Of a stretch of 36,946 nucleotides of DNA, positions 1 through 8,129 are shown piece by piece. A model generated the notes under the pieces. That model made no database searches. It was not told where the DNA came from and saw only the letters and a list, made by a program, of their open reading frames with translations. Source of the stretch: Nocardia cerradoensis NBRC 101014 (GTDB lineage Bacteria > Actinomycetota > Actinomycetes > Mycobacteriales > Mycobacteriaceae); the NCBI RefSeq assembly GCF_000308535.1, contig NZ_BAFW01000231.1:1-36946 (forward strand). Reading direction: 5' to 3'. The translations under genes were made by a program, and so were the position numbers. The number at the start of each line of letters is the position of its first letter. Within the stretch, counting starts at the first letter, position 1.

Positions 1-1
1 G

Positions 2-229
2 CCCGGTCTGCCGAGCCTGCCACTGATCCCCGGCATCACCGCACCGGCCGCCTACCGCGCCACGCCCGGTGATCCGGCGGCCACCCATCCCGCCCTGCGC
101 GGGCCCGCCGCGGTCGCCGCGGTGGTCGGCGGTCCGCCGAATCTGGCGCAGCTCCTGCTACTGGGTCCGGTCCTCGCCGGAGGCTATCTGACCGTCGGTG
201 AGACGCCGGAAGGCGGTGTGACACAGTGA
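2..229 (+). CDS. mceA: MceA-family protein, C-terminal end only (truncated by window edge)
   Basis: This is an open frame running in from the left edge and ending in TGA at 227-229. About 75 residues are visible, rich in Pro, Ala, Gly and Leu and ending ...GETPEGGVTQ. No domain can be seen in the fragment. The call comes from position: the next five genes look like MceB to MceF in the usual order, so the gene before them should be MceA, the first substrate-binding subunit of an actinobacterial Mce lipid importer. A Pro/Ala/Gly-rich tail is normal for Mce C-termini. The stop overlaps the GTG of mceB (GTGA), as expected for coupled translation. YrbE permease genes would lie upstream, outside the window. 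Confidence 0.75.
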   Translation, partial: PGLPSLPLIPGITAPAAYRATPGDPAATHPALRGPAAVAAVVGGPPNLAQLLLLGPVLAGGYLTVGETPEGGVTQ

Positions 230-1248
230 AATCGACGAAGGCACTGATCGGTTTCGGCATCTTCGCGGTCGTCGCGATCGCGCTGACCTCGACCATCTAC
301 GGCACCCTGCAACGCACGGTGCCGGGCTCGACCAGCCGGTATTCGGCCGTCTTCTCCGATGTGCTCGGTCTGCGGGTCGGCGACGACGTGCGCATGGCCG
401 GGGTGCGGGTCGGCCGGGTCGACAAGATCGACTTCGTCGGCGACTACAAGGCCGGCGTGGAGTTCAGCATCCGGAGCAACCAGCATCTGACCACCACGAC
501 CAAGGCGATGGTGCGCTACCAGAACCTGATCGGCCAGCGCTACGTCGCGCTGGCGCCGGGGAAGGAAGCGGGCACATCGTTGCCGGCGGGTGGGCGCATT
601 CCCCTCGAACACACCGAGCCGTCGTTCGACGTGTCGGCCTTGCTGTCCGGCTTCGAACCGCTGTTCTCGGTGCTGCAACCCGATCAGGTGAATTCGCTGT
701 CCGAGACGTTGATTCAGGCGCTGCAGGGCAATCAGGTCTCGCTGAGCACCTTGATCACCCAGGCCGCGCAGCTGGCCGGAACCTTCGGCCGGCGCGACAA
801 GATCCTCGGTGACGTGGTGTCGAACCTCAGCAGCGTGATGTCCGGCCTGGCGCATCGCAGCAACGAGCTCGAGACCCTGATCACCCAGACCCGTTCGCTG
901 ATGGACGGGCTCTACGCCCAGGGTGAGGCGTTGAAGTCGTCGGTCGACCAGGTCGCCACCTCGACCGATTCGCTGGTCGGATTGGTGGCCCAGGTCAAGC
1001 CCGGCATCGCGGCCGCGCAGAACAAGGCCACCACCGGTGTGGCGCTGCTGCTGCTCAACGGCGCGTCGCTGGACCGGGCGGCGGTGCAATTGCCGAACGT
1101 GCTGAACCGGGTGGCCCAGTTCTCCAGTTACGGCGCCTACGGCAACGCCTACTTCTGTGGTCTCGACGTCTCGTTGTGGGGCGTGCTCCTGCCGCCGGGC
1201 CTGTTCTCCCAGATCGGTGGCAACGCGCATTCGGAGGTGTGCCGGTGA
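226..1248 (+). CDS. mceB: MceB-family protein (Mce lipid-import subunit)
   Basis: A 340-residue protein with an uncleaved N-terminal membrane helix at about residues 6-26, then an MCE/MlaD domain (about 38-115) with the typical GLRVGDDVRMAGVRVGRV segment, then a helical region with heptad-like Leu/Val spacing that in this family forms the hydrophobic tunnel. In the family such subunits assemble as hexamers spanning the periplasm-like space and carry lipids to YrbE permeases. The GTG start at 226 overlaps the upstream stop. The end overlaps the next start by one base (TGATG). The C-terminus has paired cysteines (YFCGLD and EVCR), common in MceB-type tails. The substrate cannot be read from the sequence; sterols, fatty acids or phospholipids are all possible. 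Confidence 0.9.
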   Translation: MKSTKALIGFGIFAVVAIALTSTIYGTLQRTVPGSTSRYSAVFSDVLGLRVGDDVRMAGVRVGRVDKIDFVGDYKAGVEFSIRSNQHLTTTTKAMVRYQNLIGQRYVALAPGKEAGTSLPAGGRIPLEHTEPSFDVSALLSGFEPLFSVLQPDQVNSLSETLIQALQGNQVSLSTLITQAAQLAGTFGRRDKILGDVVSNLSSVMSGLAHRSNELETLITQTRSLMDGLYAQGEALKSSVDQVATSTDSLVGLVAQVKPGIAAAQNKATTGVALLLLNGASLDRAAVQLPNVLNRVAQFSSYGAYGNAYFCGLDVSLWGVLLPPGLFSQIGGNAHSEVCR

Positions 1249-2279
1249 TGGCGAGATTCGCCCGACCGAGGTTGCCGAAGGTGTTCGGATTCCTGCGCAA
1301 CCGGTATCTGCGGCTCGGCCTGATCGCCTCGGCGACCGTGCTGATCCTGCTGCTCGGCTCCAGCGCGCTGACCCAGGCGCGGCTGGGGGACAAGACGATT
1401 CACGCCGAATTCGCGCAGGCCGCGGGGCTGCGTCCCGGTGCGACCGTCGACGTCTCGGGGATCGAGGTGGGCGCGGTCCGGGCGGTGCGGCTCGACGGCG
1501 CCAAGGTGGTCGCGGATCTGAAGGTGCGCGGCGATCTGCGGCTGGGCCCGGACGCGCGGGCGGCGATCAAGATGTCGACCATCCTCGGGCGGCTGCATGT
1601 GGATCTCATACCGGGGAACGGAAAAGGCTTGCCGGGCAACCGGATCAGGCTCGATCACACCAGCGTGCCCTACAACTTGAGCAAGGTGATCCAGGACCCG
1701 CAGTACAAGGCGTCGTTCGAACGGATCGAGCGGATCGACCCGCAGAAGTTGCGGGAGGCGCTCGACACCATGAACCAGCAGATGGGCGACTCGCCGCAGC
1801 TGGCGGTGCAGGCGCTCGACAGCATCGGCTCGCTCGCCAAGGTGATCAACGACCGCCGCGACGAGGTCGACACCCTGCTGAAGGGAATGGATCAGGTCTC
1901 CCAGCTGGTCGCCGACAACCAGAACAGCGTGCTGATGCTGCTGACCCGAGGCGAGGCCATCGGCCAGGCGGTGCAGAAGCGCCGGCAACTGCTGAAGAAC
2001 CTGCTCGACAATGTCGCCTCACTGTCGAAGTTGTTGCAGGACATGGGTTTGGAGAACAACAACCAGTTCGGCCCGATGATCCGGGATCTGAACACCATGT
2101 CCGAGGGGCTGGAGAAGAACAAGACCAACCTCGACCGGCTCTACGAGATCATGCCGGTCACCTTGCGGCAGTTCAACAACGTATTGGGCAACGGACCCTA
2201 CGGCGATGTGTATGTGCCGTGGGGACTGTTCCCCGACAACTGGATCTGTTTCGCACAGGTCGTTCAGGGGTGTAAGTGA
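1248..2279 (+). CDS. mceC: MceC-family protein (Mce lipid-import subunit)
   Basis: A 343-residue MCE protein. Residues 1-20 are basic and are followed by a membrane helix at about 21-40. The MCE domain lies at about 48-125, with the AAGLRPGATVDVSGIEVGAV segment. A long helical region follows, rich in Gln, Asn and Leu. ATG at 1248 overlaps the mceB TGA by one base. An in-frame GTG directly before it (1245) is an alternative that would add one residue. The C-terminus has two cysteines (WICFAQVVQGCK), matching the pattern of the MceB paralogue. It is the third of six consecutive coupled mce genes. The role is inferred from family and order: one subunit type of the extracytoplasmic Mce lipid channel. 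Confidence 0.88.
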   Translation: MARFARPRLPKVFGFLRNRYLRLGLIASATVLILLLGSSALTQARLGDKTIHAEFAQAAGLRPGATVDVSGIEVGAVRAVRLDGAKVVADLKVRGDLRLGPDARAAIKMSTILGRLHVDLIPGNGKGLPGNRIRLDHTSVPYNLSKVIQDPQYKASFERIERIDPQKLREALDTMNQQMGDSPQLAVQALDSIGSLAKVINDRRDEVDTLLKGMDQVSQLVADNQNSVLMLLTRGEAIGQAVQKRRQLLKNLLDNVASLSKLLQDMGLENNNQFGPMIRDLNTMSEGLEKNKTNLDRLYEIMPVTLRQFNNVLGNGPYGDVYVPWGLFPDNWICFAQVVQGCK

Positions 2280-3382
2280 TGAAACTGCGCGCACTGGCCC
2301 AACTCGCCGCGGTGTGCCTGGTCGCCTCCGCCGGCTCGGGCTGCTCGCTGCTGCCGGGTTCGCTCGGCACGGCCACCGACGAGGTGCTCGGCGACAACAT
2401 GCGCATCAGCGCCGATTTCGACAACGTGGCCGGGCTCTACGCCGGCAACGAGGTCGATGTGCTGGGTGTGCCGGTCGGCACCGTCGAATCGGTGGAGGCC
2501 GAGGGCACCTACGTGCAGGTGGTCATGAAGGTCGACAAGAGCGTGAAACTGCCCGCCGACGCCATGGCCGCACTGGTGAATCCGCAGCTGATCACCAACC
2601 GCCACGTCGAACTCGCGCCGGCCTACGACGGAACCGGGCCCACCATGGCCGACGGCGCGCATATTCCGTTGCCGCGCACCAGGACACCGGTGGAGCTCGA
2701 CCGCATCATGCAGACCTTCGATAAGCTCGGGGCGTCGCTGAAGGGCGACAGCGACACCGGGCCGATGGCCAGCCGGGTGTTGTTCCCGCTGCTCAACGGC
2801 AACGGCGACAAACTGCGCGAGACTCTGGACGCGCTCTCGGGCGCGTTCGAGACGACGTTCGCCAACAAGGACCAGATCTCCGATACGATCGTCAAACTCA
2901 ACGACGTCACTCAGGTCATCGCCCAGAACGACCAGACCGTACGGGATTTCAGCGGCCGGCTCACCGAATTGCTGAAGCTGATGGGCGATCAGGCGCCCGG
3001 CTTGCAGGCGGTGCTCACCCAGCTCAACGATTTCGTCGCCAATACCGCCACGGTGGTGGGGCAGAACAAGGACCAGCTCGCCGGGGCTCTGACCCGGTTC
3101 GTGGCGATCAGCGATCAGATGCGCGCCAATGCCCGCAATCTCACCGAAATCGTGGACGTCGCACCGCTGATGTTCGAGAACCTGGCCAATGCCACCAGTT
3201 ACGAACATCAGGCGCTGCGCCTGCACGGCCTGCTCGACAAATCCGTGCTCGACGGCGAAGCGCTGTCCACCTTCTGTGAGCGGGTGATGATGCGGCTCGA
3301 CGGCTGCCGGACCGGAAAGATCGCCGATATGGGGCCCGATTTCGGACTCACCGCCGCACTTCTGGGGATCAGCGGAAAATGA
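2279..3382 (+). CDS. mceD: MceD-family protein with a possible lipobox
   Basis: A 367-residue MCE protein. The first 24 residues look like a signal peptide, ending SAGSGC. Cys22 in a Gly-Ser-Gly-Cys setting is a plausible but imperfect lipidation site, because Gly at -3 is unusual. The MCE domain (about 38-115) has FDNVAGLYAGNEVDVLGVPVG, followed by a long helical domain. ATG at 2279 overlaps the mceC TGA by one base; a GTG at 2276 is also in frame. The stop overlaps mceE through ATGA. Position four in the operon gives the MceD call. If the cysteine is lipidated, this operon has two neighbouring lipoprotein subunits instead of the usual single one (MceE). Confidence 0.85.
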   Translation: MKLRALAQLAAVCLVASAGSGCSLLPGSLGTATDEVLGDNMRISADFDNVAGLYAGNEVDVLGVPVGTVESVEAEGTYVQVVMKVDKSVKLPADAMAALVNPQLITNRHVELAPAYDGTGPTMADGAHIPLPRTRTPVELDRIMQTFDKLGASLKGDSDTGPMASRVLFPLLNGNGDKLRETLDALSGAFETTFANKDQISDTIVKLNDVTQVIAQNDQTVRDFSGRLTELLKLMGDQAPGLQAVLTQLNDFVANTATVVGQNKDQLAGALTRFVAISDQMRANARNLTEIVDVAPLMFENLANATSYEHQALRLHGLLDKSVLDGEALSTFCERVMMRLDGCRTGKIADMGPDFGLTAALLGISGK

Positions 3383-4572
3383 CACGATCACAGCGCAGAA
3401 CATCCCGTCGCGGCCTCGTCGTCACCGCCGTCGCGACCGTCACCACACTCGGCATCAGCGGGTGCGGGCTGACATTGGAGAATGTGCCGATGCCGAAGCC
3501 GGGAATCGGCGGTCCCGGCTACACCGTGCACGCCGCGTTCACCGATGTGCTGAATCTGCCCGATCACGCCCACGTGCGCATCGGCGGCACCGATATCGGC
3601 ACCGTCACCGGTATCGAGACCACGAATTTCGTCGCCGATGTGCGGATGCAGATCCGCTCCGACATCGTGCTGCCACGCGGGACGACGGTGGAATTGCGCC
3701 AGGCCACGCCGCTGGGCGATATGTCGGTGGCCATGACCCTGCCGTCCGCGCAGGAAGCGGGCCCGCCGCTGCGCGACGGAGACACCATCGGCGTCGAGCA
3801 CACCGGCACCGCCGCCTCCGTCGAGCAGTTGATGATGTCGGTGGCCATGCTGGTCAACGGCGGTGGCATCAACCAGGCCGCGCAGATCACCACGCAGATG
3901 AATTCGATGTTCGCCGGGCGCGGACCGCAATTGGCGCATCTGCTGAGCGAAATGACCGGTGTGATCGCCGCGCTCAATCAGCGCACCGGCGATATCGATG
4001 CCACCCTCCAGGGTTTGAATACGCTCTCCGGTGAATTGGCTAGGCGCAAAAAGGAACTCGGCGCGGCGGCCGATACGTTCCCGCAACTGCTCGGGCTGGT
4101 GAACGAGAACAATCAGCGCATCGTGGATCTCACGACGAAGGTGTCGACCACGATGGCGGCGCTGGGCGATTTCACCGATACCACCAGTCCGCAGTTCCTG
4201 AGTCTGTTCGACAGCATTCAGAAACTCATGTCGGGCTTCACGGAAATGGGCGGCAATCTCACCGAGGCGCTGAACGGGCTCAACGACATCTATCCGCCGC
4301 TGATGGCCAGCCTGCGGGGTTCCGGACTGGCCGTCATGCCGGTGGTGTCGTATCTCAGTATCGGCGCGCTCAGTGATCCGCACGGCAGCCGGTGGCCCGA
4401 AATCGGCGACGTTCCGGCATTCGCCGGCAGTTTGGCGCAGGTATTCGAGAAGGTGTTCGGCCGGGTCGTCAGTCCGCCGCAGCCGGTGCCGGGTACGACG
4501 CCTCCCGGCGCGAATCCGCCGGCCGCTCCGGGTGCGCCGGCCGAACCTTCCCAGCCGGGTGGTGAGCGATGA
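3379..4572 (+). CDS. mceE: MceE-family lipoprotein (LprN/LprK type)
   Basis: A 397-residue protein. The basic start (MTRSQRRTSRRG) and a hydrophobic core end in a good lipobox, GISGC, with Cys at about residue 29. This is the expected lipid-anchored MceE subunit. The MCE domain (about 48-125) has FTDVLNLPDHAHVRIGGTDIG. A helical tunnel region follows, and the last 40 residues are rich in Pro, Gly and Ala (PPQPVPGTTPPGANPP), a low-complexity tail common in Mce proteins. ATG at 3379 overlaps the mceD stop (ATGA), and the mceF ATG at 4569 overlaps this stop in the same way. In the family, MceE is anchored at the outer face of the plasma membrane. Confidence 0.9.
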   Translation: MTRSQRRTSRRGLVVTAVATVTTLGISGCGLTLENVPMPKPGIGGPGYTVHAAFTDVLNLPDHAHVRIGGTDIGTVTGIETTNFVADVRMQIRSDIVLPRGTTVELRQATPLGDMSVAMTLPSAQEAGPPLRDGDTIGVEHTGTAASVEQLMMSVAMLVNGGGINQAAQITTQMNSMFAGRGPQLAHLLSEMTGVIAALNQRTGDIDATLQGLNTLSGELARRKKELGAAADTFPQLLGLVNENNQRIVDLTTKVSTTMAALGDFTDTTSPQFLSLFDSIQKLMSGFTEMGGNLTEALNGLNDIYPPLMASLRGSGLAVMPVVSYLSIGALSDPHGSRWPEIGDVPAFAGSLAQVFEKVFGRVVSPPQPVPGTTPPGANPPAAPGAPAEPSQPGGER

Positions 4573-5762
4573 ATACTCCGCTGTGGAATTGGGTGGTGCG
4601 CCGGCGCGTCGCCCTGGCCAACCTCAGCCTGATCGTGGTGCTGGTGCTCGGGTCCGGTTATCTGGCCCGATATGTGTTGCGGTTCAATCCGATTCCGCAC
4701 ACGTTCACCGTCACCGTGCAACTGGCCACCTCGGGCGGCATTCTCCCGGGCAACGACGTGACCTTCCGCGGCACCCGGGTCGGCAAGGTCGCCGATGTGC
4801 GGGTCTCCGGTGACGGAATCGACGCGATCGCCGAAATCGACGACAGCGCGAAGATTCCCGTCGGCGGTGCGGTGCACGTCGGCCGGCTGTCCGCCGCCGG
4901 CGAGCAGTACCTGGACTTCCGGCCCGACGCCGATACCGGTCCGTATCTGTCCGACGGTGCCGTCGTGGAGCGCGCACGTACCAGCGTGCCGATCCCGGTG
5001 CAGAATCTGCTGACCGACCTCAGCGGCTTCATCGGCGGCCTGAATCCGGGCCGGCTCACCGTCATCGTCGACGAGCTGGACACGGCGCTGGGCGGGGGCC
5101 CGGATCGTTTGCGCAACATGGTCTCCGGGATCAGCCGTGCGATGGCGGGGCTGTCCGATCTGCTGCCGCAGACCCAGCAGTTGCTCGAGAACCTGCAGGT
5201 GATCGCGGAGACCACCTCGCACGCCCAGCCCGACCTGAGCACCCTCACCGCGGCGGGCAGCGCGCTGTTCCAGCAGGCCACCGCCGCCGACAACGAAATC
5301 CGGAAGTTCCTCGATCAGGGCCCGGATGAGCTGTCGACCCTCGGCGACGTGGTGGCGAAGAATCAGGATCCGTTGACCGATCTGGTCACCAATTTCGTCG
5401 CCATCACCAAGGCCGCGAAACTGCGTCAGCCGGCGATCGAGGCACTGTTTCCCGCACTGCGCCAAGGCATTCAAGCGCTCGGTGTGCCCGCTCACGATGG
5501 CGCGTATCACACGCTCGCCGACTTCTGGCCACGGCCGACCTGCGACTACGACACGATCCCGGTGTCCCCGGCCAAGATCATGACCGATACCCGGGTGCGG
5601 CTGTACAACTACTGCCTCACCGCCGATCCCGCACTGCAGGTGCGTGGTTCGGCCAATGCGCCGCGGCCGAATCTCCCCGACAACGGATCCGGACCGCCGC
5701 CGGGCGTCACCGGCAACGAGATGTCGCGGCCCGTCCCGTCCGGCCCCATACCCGACAACTAG
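4569..5762 (+). CDS. mceF: MceF-family protein (Mce lipid-import subunit)
   Basis: A 397-residue MCE protein and the last Mce subunit in the operon. A short cytoplasmic start (MNTPLWNWVVRRR) precedes a membrane helix at about 14-36. The MCE domain follows at about 44-120 (LATSGGILPGNDVTFRGTRVGKV), then a helical region rich in Leu and Gln. The tail from about 360 is rich in Pro and Gly. Its ATG overlaps the mceE stop. The next gene starts 12 bases downstream with its own SD, so the operon probably continues into the Mce-associated protein. Confidence 0.88.
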   Translation: MNTPLWNWVVRRRVALANLSLIVVLVLGSGYLARYVLRFNPIPHTFTVTVQLATSGGILPGNDVTFRGTRVGKVADVRVSGDGIDAIAEIDDSAKIPVGGAVHVGRLSAAGEQYLDFRPDADTGPYLSDGAVVERARTSVPIPVQNLLTDLSGFIGGLNPGRLTVIVDELDTALGGGPDRLRNMVSGISRAMAGLSDLLPQTQQLLENLQVIAETTSHAQPDLSTLTAAGSALFQQATAADNEIRKFLDQGPDELSTLGDVVAKNQDPLTDLVTNFVAITKAAKLRQPAIEALFPALRQGIQALGVPAHDGAYHTLADFWPRPTCDYDTIPVSPAKIMTDTRVRLYNYCLTADPALQVRGSANAPRPNLPDNGSGPPPGVTGNEMSRPVPSGPIPDN

Positions 5763-5774
5763 GAAGCGAACACG

Positions 5775-6482
5775 ATGAGCGACAAGGAAAGCGGAGGCGC
5801 CGAGGAGCGCGAACCCACGGTCGACACCGTCGACGAACCGGAGACCGCGGCAGCTGTGGCGTCCGGGGCATCCGACACGGCCGGATCGGATGCGGCGGGG
5901 ACATCCGATACCACCGAAACGACCACCGCGGACAAGGTTTCGCCGCTGTCGCGACTGCGTCCGGCCGCCGGCGGACGCGGTGTGCGGATCGGCTTGCGGG
6001 CGGCGGTGGCCGTGGCCCTGGGCGCCGCGATCGGCACGAGTATCTACTTCTACCTGCAGAACAAGGATCACGAGGAGGTGCTGGACGCGCAGGCGCAGGC
6101 CCGCCAAGCCGCCTGCGCCTACGGTCCGGTGGTCTCGACCTACGATTCCAAACATCTCGACCAGTACGTCCGCGATGTGCTGGCGGGCGCTTCCGGTGAA
6201 TGGAAGAAGCAGTTCGAATCCAACAGCAAGGACCTCAGCGACGTCCTGGCCAAGGGCGAGGTCGTCGCGAAGTCGACCGATGTGCAGTGCGCGATTCGTT
6301 CCGGGGACAAGAATTCCGCGGAGGCGATCGTGGTGATCGGCCAGACCATCACCAGCCTGGGCACCCAGGGCAAACCGGAACCGGGACAGCTGTCGACGGT
6401 GATGCGACTGCAGAAACAGGGTGACCGCTGGCTGGTCGACAAGATCAGCACGCCGCTGACTCCGCTGCCGCCGCAGTCCTAG
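5775..6482 (+). CDS. Mce-associated membrane protein (Mas/SnoaL-like fold)
   Basis: A 235-residue protein. The first 60 residues are acidic and rich in Thr, Ser and Glu, probably a disordered cytoplasmic tail. One membrane helix lies at about 74-94 (VAVALGAAIGTSIYFYL). The outer domain of about 135 residues has the layout of Mce-associated proteins, which adopt a SnoaL/NTF2-like cone. Visible features are ASGEWKKQFESNSKDL, a conserved central Cys (VQCAIR) and a final strand RWLVDKIS. The ATG has an AGGAAG SD eight bases upstream that overlaps the mceF stop region. Such proteins are encoded after mceF in many actinobacteria and help stabilise or fuel Mce complexes; the exact role here is unknown. 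Confidence 0.85.
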   Translation: MSDKESGGAEEREPTVDTVDEPETAAAVASGASDTAGSDAAGTSDTTETTTADKVSPLSRLRPAAGGRGVRIGLRAAVAVALGAAIGTSIYFYLQNKDHEEVLDAQAQARQAACAYGPVVSTYDSKHLDQYVRDVLAGASGEWKKQFESNSKDLSDVLAKGEVVAKSTDVQCAIRSGDKNSAEAIVVIGQTITSLGTQGKPEPGQLSTVMRLQKQGDRWLVDKISTPLTPLPPQS

Positions 6483-6513
6483 CGGCACTCGGCGAAAAGA
6501 ATTGGCAGACAAT

Positions 6514-7773
6514 GTGAGTCGCGCACAGGACGGTCGCGCGAAGGCGACGGTGCCGGCCACACACAACCCGGAACGCGTGATCCGCCGCCGGCCCAAGAAC
6601 CGCCGGGCGCAGATCGCCTCCGCCTCGGCGGCGGCCTTCGGGTCGCTGGGCTATCACGGCGTGAGCATGGAGGATATCGCCGCCCGGCTGGGGATTTCCT
6701 CGGCGGCGCTGTACCGGCACTATCCGAGCAAGTACGCGCTGTTCCGCGAGGAGCTGCTGCGCTTGTCCGCCGCCGCGGTGACGGCGGTGACGCTGCCGGT
6801 GGAGGTACAGGGCCACAGCGCCGAAGCGCGACTCGGAACCGTCATCGACGCCATCGTGGCCGATACCATCGCCAATCGTCCGACGGCCGCGCTGGCGCGG
6901 TGGGAGGCCCGCTACCTCGATCGCGACGATCGCCGGACCTTCGATGAACGGTTCGAGACCGCGATCTCCGCCCTGCGTGCGCTGATCGGCGAACTGCGCC
7001 CGGAATTGGCCCGCCGCGAGGGCCTGGTGCGCGCGGTCGCCATCTTCAGTGTGGTGAGCAGTATCGGCGACCACCACGCGCATCTGCCGGCGAAATCGCT
7101 CGCGGGGGTGCTGAGCGAGGCCGCCTGGTCGCTGATCCGAACCGACCTGCCGGTGGCCGCCGATGCACCGGAACCCGTGCGGGCGAACGATATTCCGCAA
7201 TCGTTCAAACATCAGGTGCTGCTGAACAAGGCGGTCGAGCTGTTCCACGAGCGCGGCTACCCGAATGTGAGTGTGGAGGAGATCGCGGCGGCGGCGCAAC
7301 TGTCGGCGGCCTCGGCGGTGTACCGGTACTACCGCAGCAAGGATGCCCTGCTGGCGGCGGCATTCCGGCGGGTGGCCGACCGGATGGCCGCCGCGATCGC
7401 GCCCGCGGTGGCGGCGTCGCAGACCTCCGAGGAGGCGCTGGCGACGCTGATCGACCTCTATGTCGCGGGATCGTTCGCCGAGCGTGAGCTGACATTCGTC
7501 TACTACGCCGAATTCGGCAATGTCGGCGCCTACGAGCGAACGGTGCTGCGCAATATCCAGCGGCTGGTGGTGGCCGAATGGGTGGAGCTGCTGGTGGATG
7601 CGCGGCCGGAGCTGGCGCGGGCGCAGGCCCGCATCCTCGTCCATGCCGGGTTCGGGCTCGTCGTCGGTCTGGGGCGGCTGTTCGGGAACGACCAGCAGAT
7701 GTGTCCTCGTGCCCATGTGGTCAGGCTGATGGAGATGACGTTGTTCGGACGCCTTGCCACGCGACAGGCGTGA
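6514..7773 (+). CDS. Regulator with two tandem TetR-type DNA-binding domains
   Basis: About 419 residues, roughly twice a normal TetR protein. The first HTH lies near residues 28-75 (MEDIAARLGISSAALYRHYPSK), the second near 230-282 (VEEIAAAAQLSAASAVYRYYRSK). Each is followed by its own helical ligand-type domain, so the gene looks like a tandem duplication and fusion of two whole TetR units that have since diverged. The start is uncertain: GTG at 6514 is given here, and TTG at 6502 is in frame; neither has a strong SD. It lies 20-30 bases after the Mce-associated gene, so it may be co-transcribed and control the mce operon. A 14-bp palindrome 70 bases past its stop is a candidate target. Confidence 0.88.
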   Translation: MSRAQDGRAKATVPATHNPERVIRRRPKNRRAQIASASAAAFGSLGYHGVSMEDIAARLGISSAALYRHYPSKYALFREELLRLSAAAVTAVTLPVEVQGHSAEARLGTVIDAIVADTIANRPTAALARWEARYLDRDDRRTFDERFETAISALRALIGELRPELARREGLVRAVAIFSVVSSIGDHHAHLPAKSLAGVLSEAAWSLIRTDLPVAADAPEPVRANDIPQSFKHQVLLNKAVELFHERGYPNVSVEEIAAAAQLSAASAVYRYYRSKDALLAAAFRRVADRMAAAIAPAVAASQTSEEALATLIDLYVAGSFAERELTFVYYAEFGNVGAYERTVLRNIQRLVVAEWVELLVDARPELARAQARILVHAGFGLVVGLGRLFGNDQQMCPRAHVVRLMEMTLFGRLATRQA

Positions 7774-7842
7774 TGATGCTTGAATCTGCAACAACTTAGT
7801 AGGTCGAACCAGCTCTGAAGCACCGAATACTTCGCCTCTGAC

Positions 7843-7856
7843 CAGTTGATCAACTG
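7843..7856. promoter_or_regulatory. 14-bp perfect palindrome, candidate operator
   Basis: CAGTTGATCAACTG reads the same on both strands. It lies in the 356-base space between the double-TetR regulator and the oxygenase gene, in a locally AT-richer stretch. A symmetric site of this size suits a dimeric TetR-type repressor. Which regulator binds it is inference. Confidence 0.45.
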
Positions 7857-8033
7857 AGAATTGTGAGTAACATAGTGGAGGCCGGGCCGACCCTGAGGAA
7901 GGTACGAGGCGGTGTCGCCGTGGCAGAGGGAGTAATCCGCGAGAGCGCCGATAACCGCGCATCGGTGGTTGTCGCGTCGGCTCCGAGACGAGCCGGTCTG
8001 CCGGGGTGGGCCCCACGGTCTCCCGTGTCGCAA

Positions 8034-8057
8034 GGTGCCGCCGATCCCGGCGGCACC
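8034..8057 (+). other. Strong hairpin in the leader of the MpaB-type oxygenase gene
   Basis: Arms GGTGCCGCCG and CGGCGGCACC pair perfectly around the 4-base loop ATCC. A second GC stem follows directly (GCCCCG/CGGGGC, about 8061-8077), and a GTGGG/CCCAC pairing precedes it. There is no T-run, so it is not a classical terminator; it could be an attenuator or an RNA structure ahead of the start at 8130. The rest of 7774-8129 has no convincing gene. An open frame upstream of 8130 exists, but its composition is not protein-like and it lacks an SD. Confidence 0.5.
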
Positions 8058-8129
8058 GCCCGCGCCCCGAAGCGCGGGGCCCGGCGCATCTCCGGTCGCG
8101 CCGGCGAAACGTTCCGAGAGAGGACTCGC

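Noticed and set aside
4290..6596. 768-codon open frame on the minus strand across mceF and the Mce-associated gene
   Set aside because: The plus-strand frames have family motifs, coupled starts and normal composition. The antisense frame is rich in Arg, Gly and His with no motif, a typical shadow in GC-rich DNA.
7863..8129. N-terminal extension of the MpaB-type oxygenase to a GTG at 7863
   Set aside because: The extra 89 residues would be translated through perfect GC hairpins, look low-complexity and lack an SD, while ATG 8130 has a strong one.
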